Assembly (NCBI GenBank): GCA_019348095.1
Contig: JAHWKC010000192.1
Coordinates: 1 to 5,100, forward strand
Reading direction: 5' to 3'
DNA from: Pseudomonadota bacterium
GTDB lineage: Bacteria > Pseudomonadota > Gammaproteobacteria > Xanthomonadales > Xanthomonadaceae
Length of the DNA stretch: 5,100 nt
Shown here piece after piece: positions 5,039 to 5,100 of the stretch (its first letter is position 1; every line of letters starts with the position of its first letter). The position numbers and the translations under genes were made by a program. Under the pieces are notes generated by a model, which made no database searches, had not been told where the DNA came from, and saw only the letters and a program-made list of their open reading frames with translations.

Positions 5039-5100
5039 ATGAGCATCAACGGACCCGCCTACGTCACCCTCGGCCAGACCGACCCGCTGGACTGGTTCGC
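5039..5100 (+). CDS. 5' end of an unidentified gene divergent from gloB
   Basis: An ATG at 5039 opens MSINGPAYVTLGQTDPLDWF and runs off the window after about 20 codons. An in-frame ATG at 4985 would add 18 residues (MGFPRHRDHARALPSPST). That extension looks like non-coding leader, and neither start has a clear Shine-Dalgarno sequence. Too little is present to recognise a family. In Xanthomonadaceae genomes the gene divergent from gloB is, as I recall, often a class I SAM-dependent methyltransferase preceding rnhA and dnaQ. That is a context guess and is not read from these residues. Confidence 0.5.
   Translation, partial: MSINGPAYVTLGQTDPLDWF

Noticed and set aside
4915..5049. N-terminal extension of GloB to an ATG at 5049
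   Set aside because: The extra 45 residues do not resemble GloB, the internal ATG at 4914 has a good GGGAG, and the extension would overlap the divergent gene start.

Overview
This 5.1 kb high-GC window is best read as a composite. Positions from about 785 to the right end look like one contiguous piece of a gammaproteobacterial chromosome, most like Lysobacteraceae/Xanthomonadaceae. The evidence is protein style, the conserved order ppiD / fabI / mltD / gloB, and a cluster of small intergenic hairpins between convergent genes. Positions 1 to about 780 look like actinobacterial DNA, resembling Thermoleophilia/Solirubrobacterales. They encode on the minus strand the middle of a ROK-family sugar kinase, which stops matching its family near position 95. 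There it runs in frame into what resembles a short piece of a CgeB-type glycosyltransferase-like protein.

Layout. 1-92 (-): CgeB-like fragment. 93-782 (-): ROK kinase fragment lacking both ends. About 783-1838 (+): C-terminal part of the periplasmic foldase PpiD, whose N-terminal anchor and chaperone region are missing because unrelated DNA sits there. 1839-2074: convergent intergenic region filled by at least six perfect hairpins and one decayed hairpin, with polarity reversed about the middle. 2075-2866 (-): FabI enoyl-ACP reductase. 2867-2956: gap with a 7-bp perfect dyad. 2957-4138 (-): MltD-type lytic transglycosylase with one LysM, starting at a GTG that overlaps the gloB stop. 4135-4914 (-): GloB, glyoxalase II. 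4915-5038: divergent promoter region. 5039-5100 (+): the first 20 codons of an unidentified gene.

How the genes relate. gloB and mltD are translationally coupled and fabI follows 90 bp downstream on the same strand, so gloB-mltD-fabI may be co-transcribed, although fabI may also have its own promoter. Their jobs differ: methylglyoxal detoxification, murein cleavage and fatty-acid elongation. ppiD converges on fabI and belongs to a separate unit. MltD and PpiD both work in the cell envelope; the rest are cytoplasmic.

No new defence, mobile or regulatory system is supported here. The most consequential observation is the chimeric left end, which creates a spurious 611-codon open frame on the plus strand. 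The most interesting native structure is the inverted hairpin array between ppiD and fabI.
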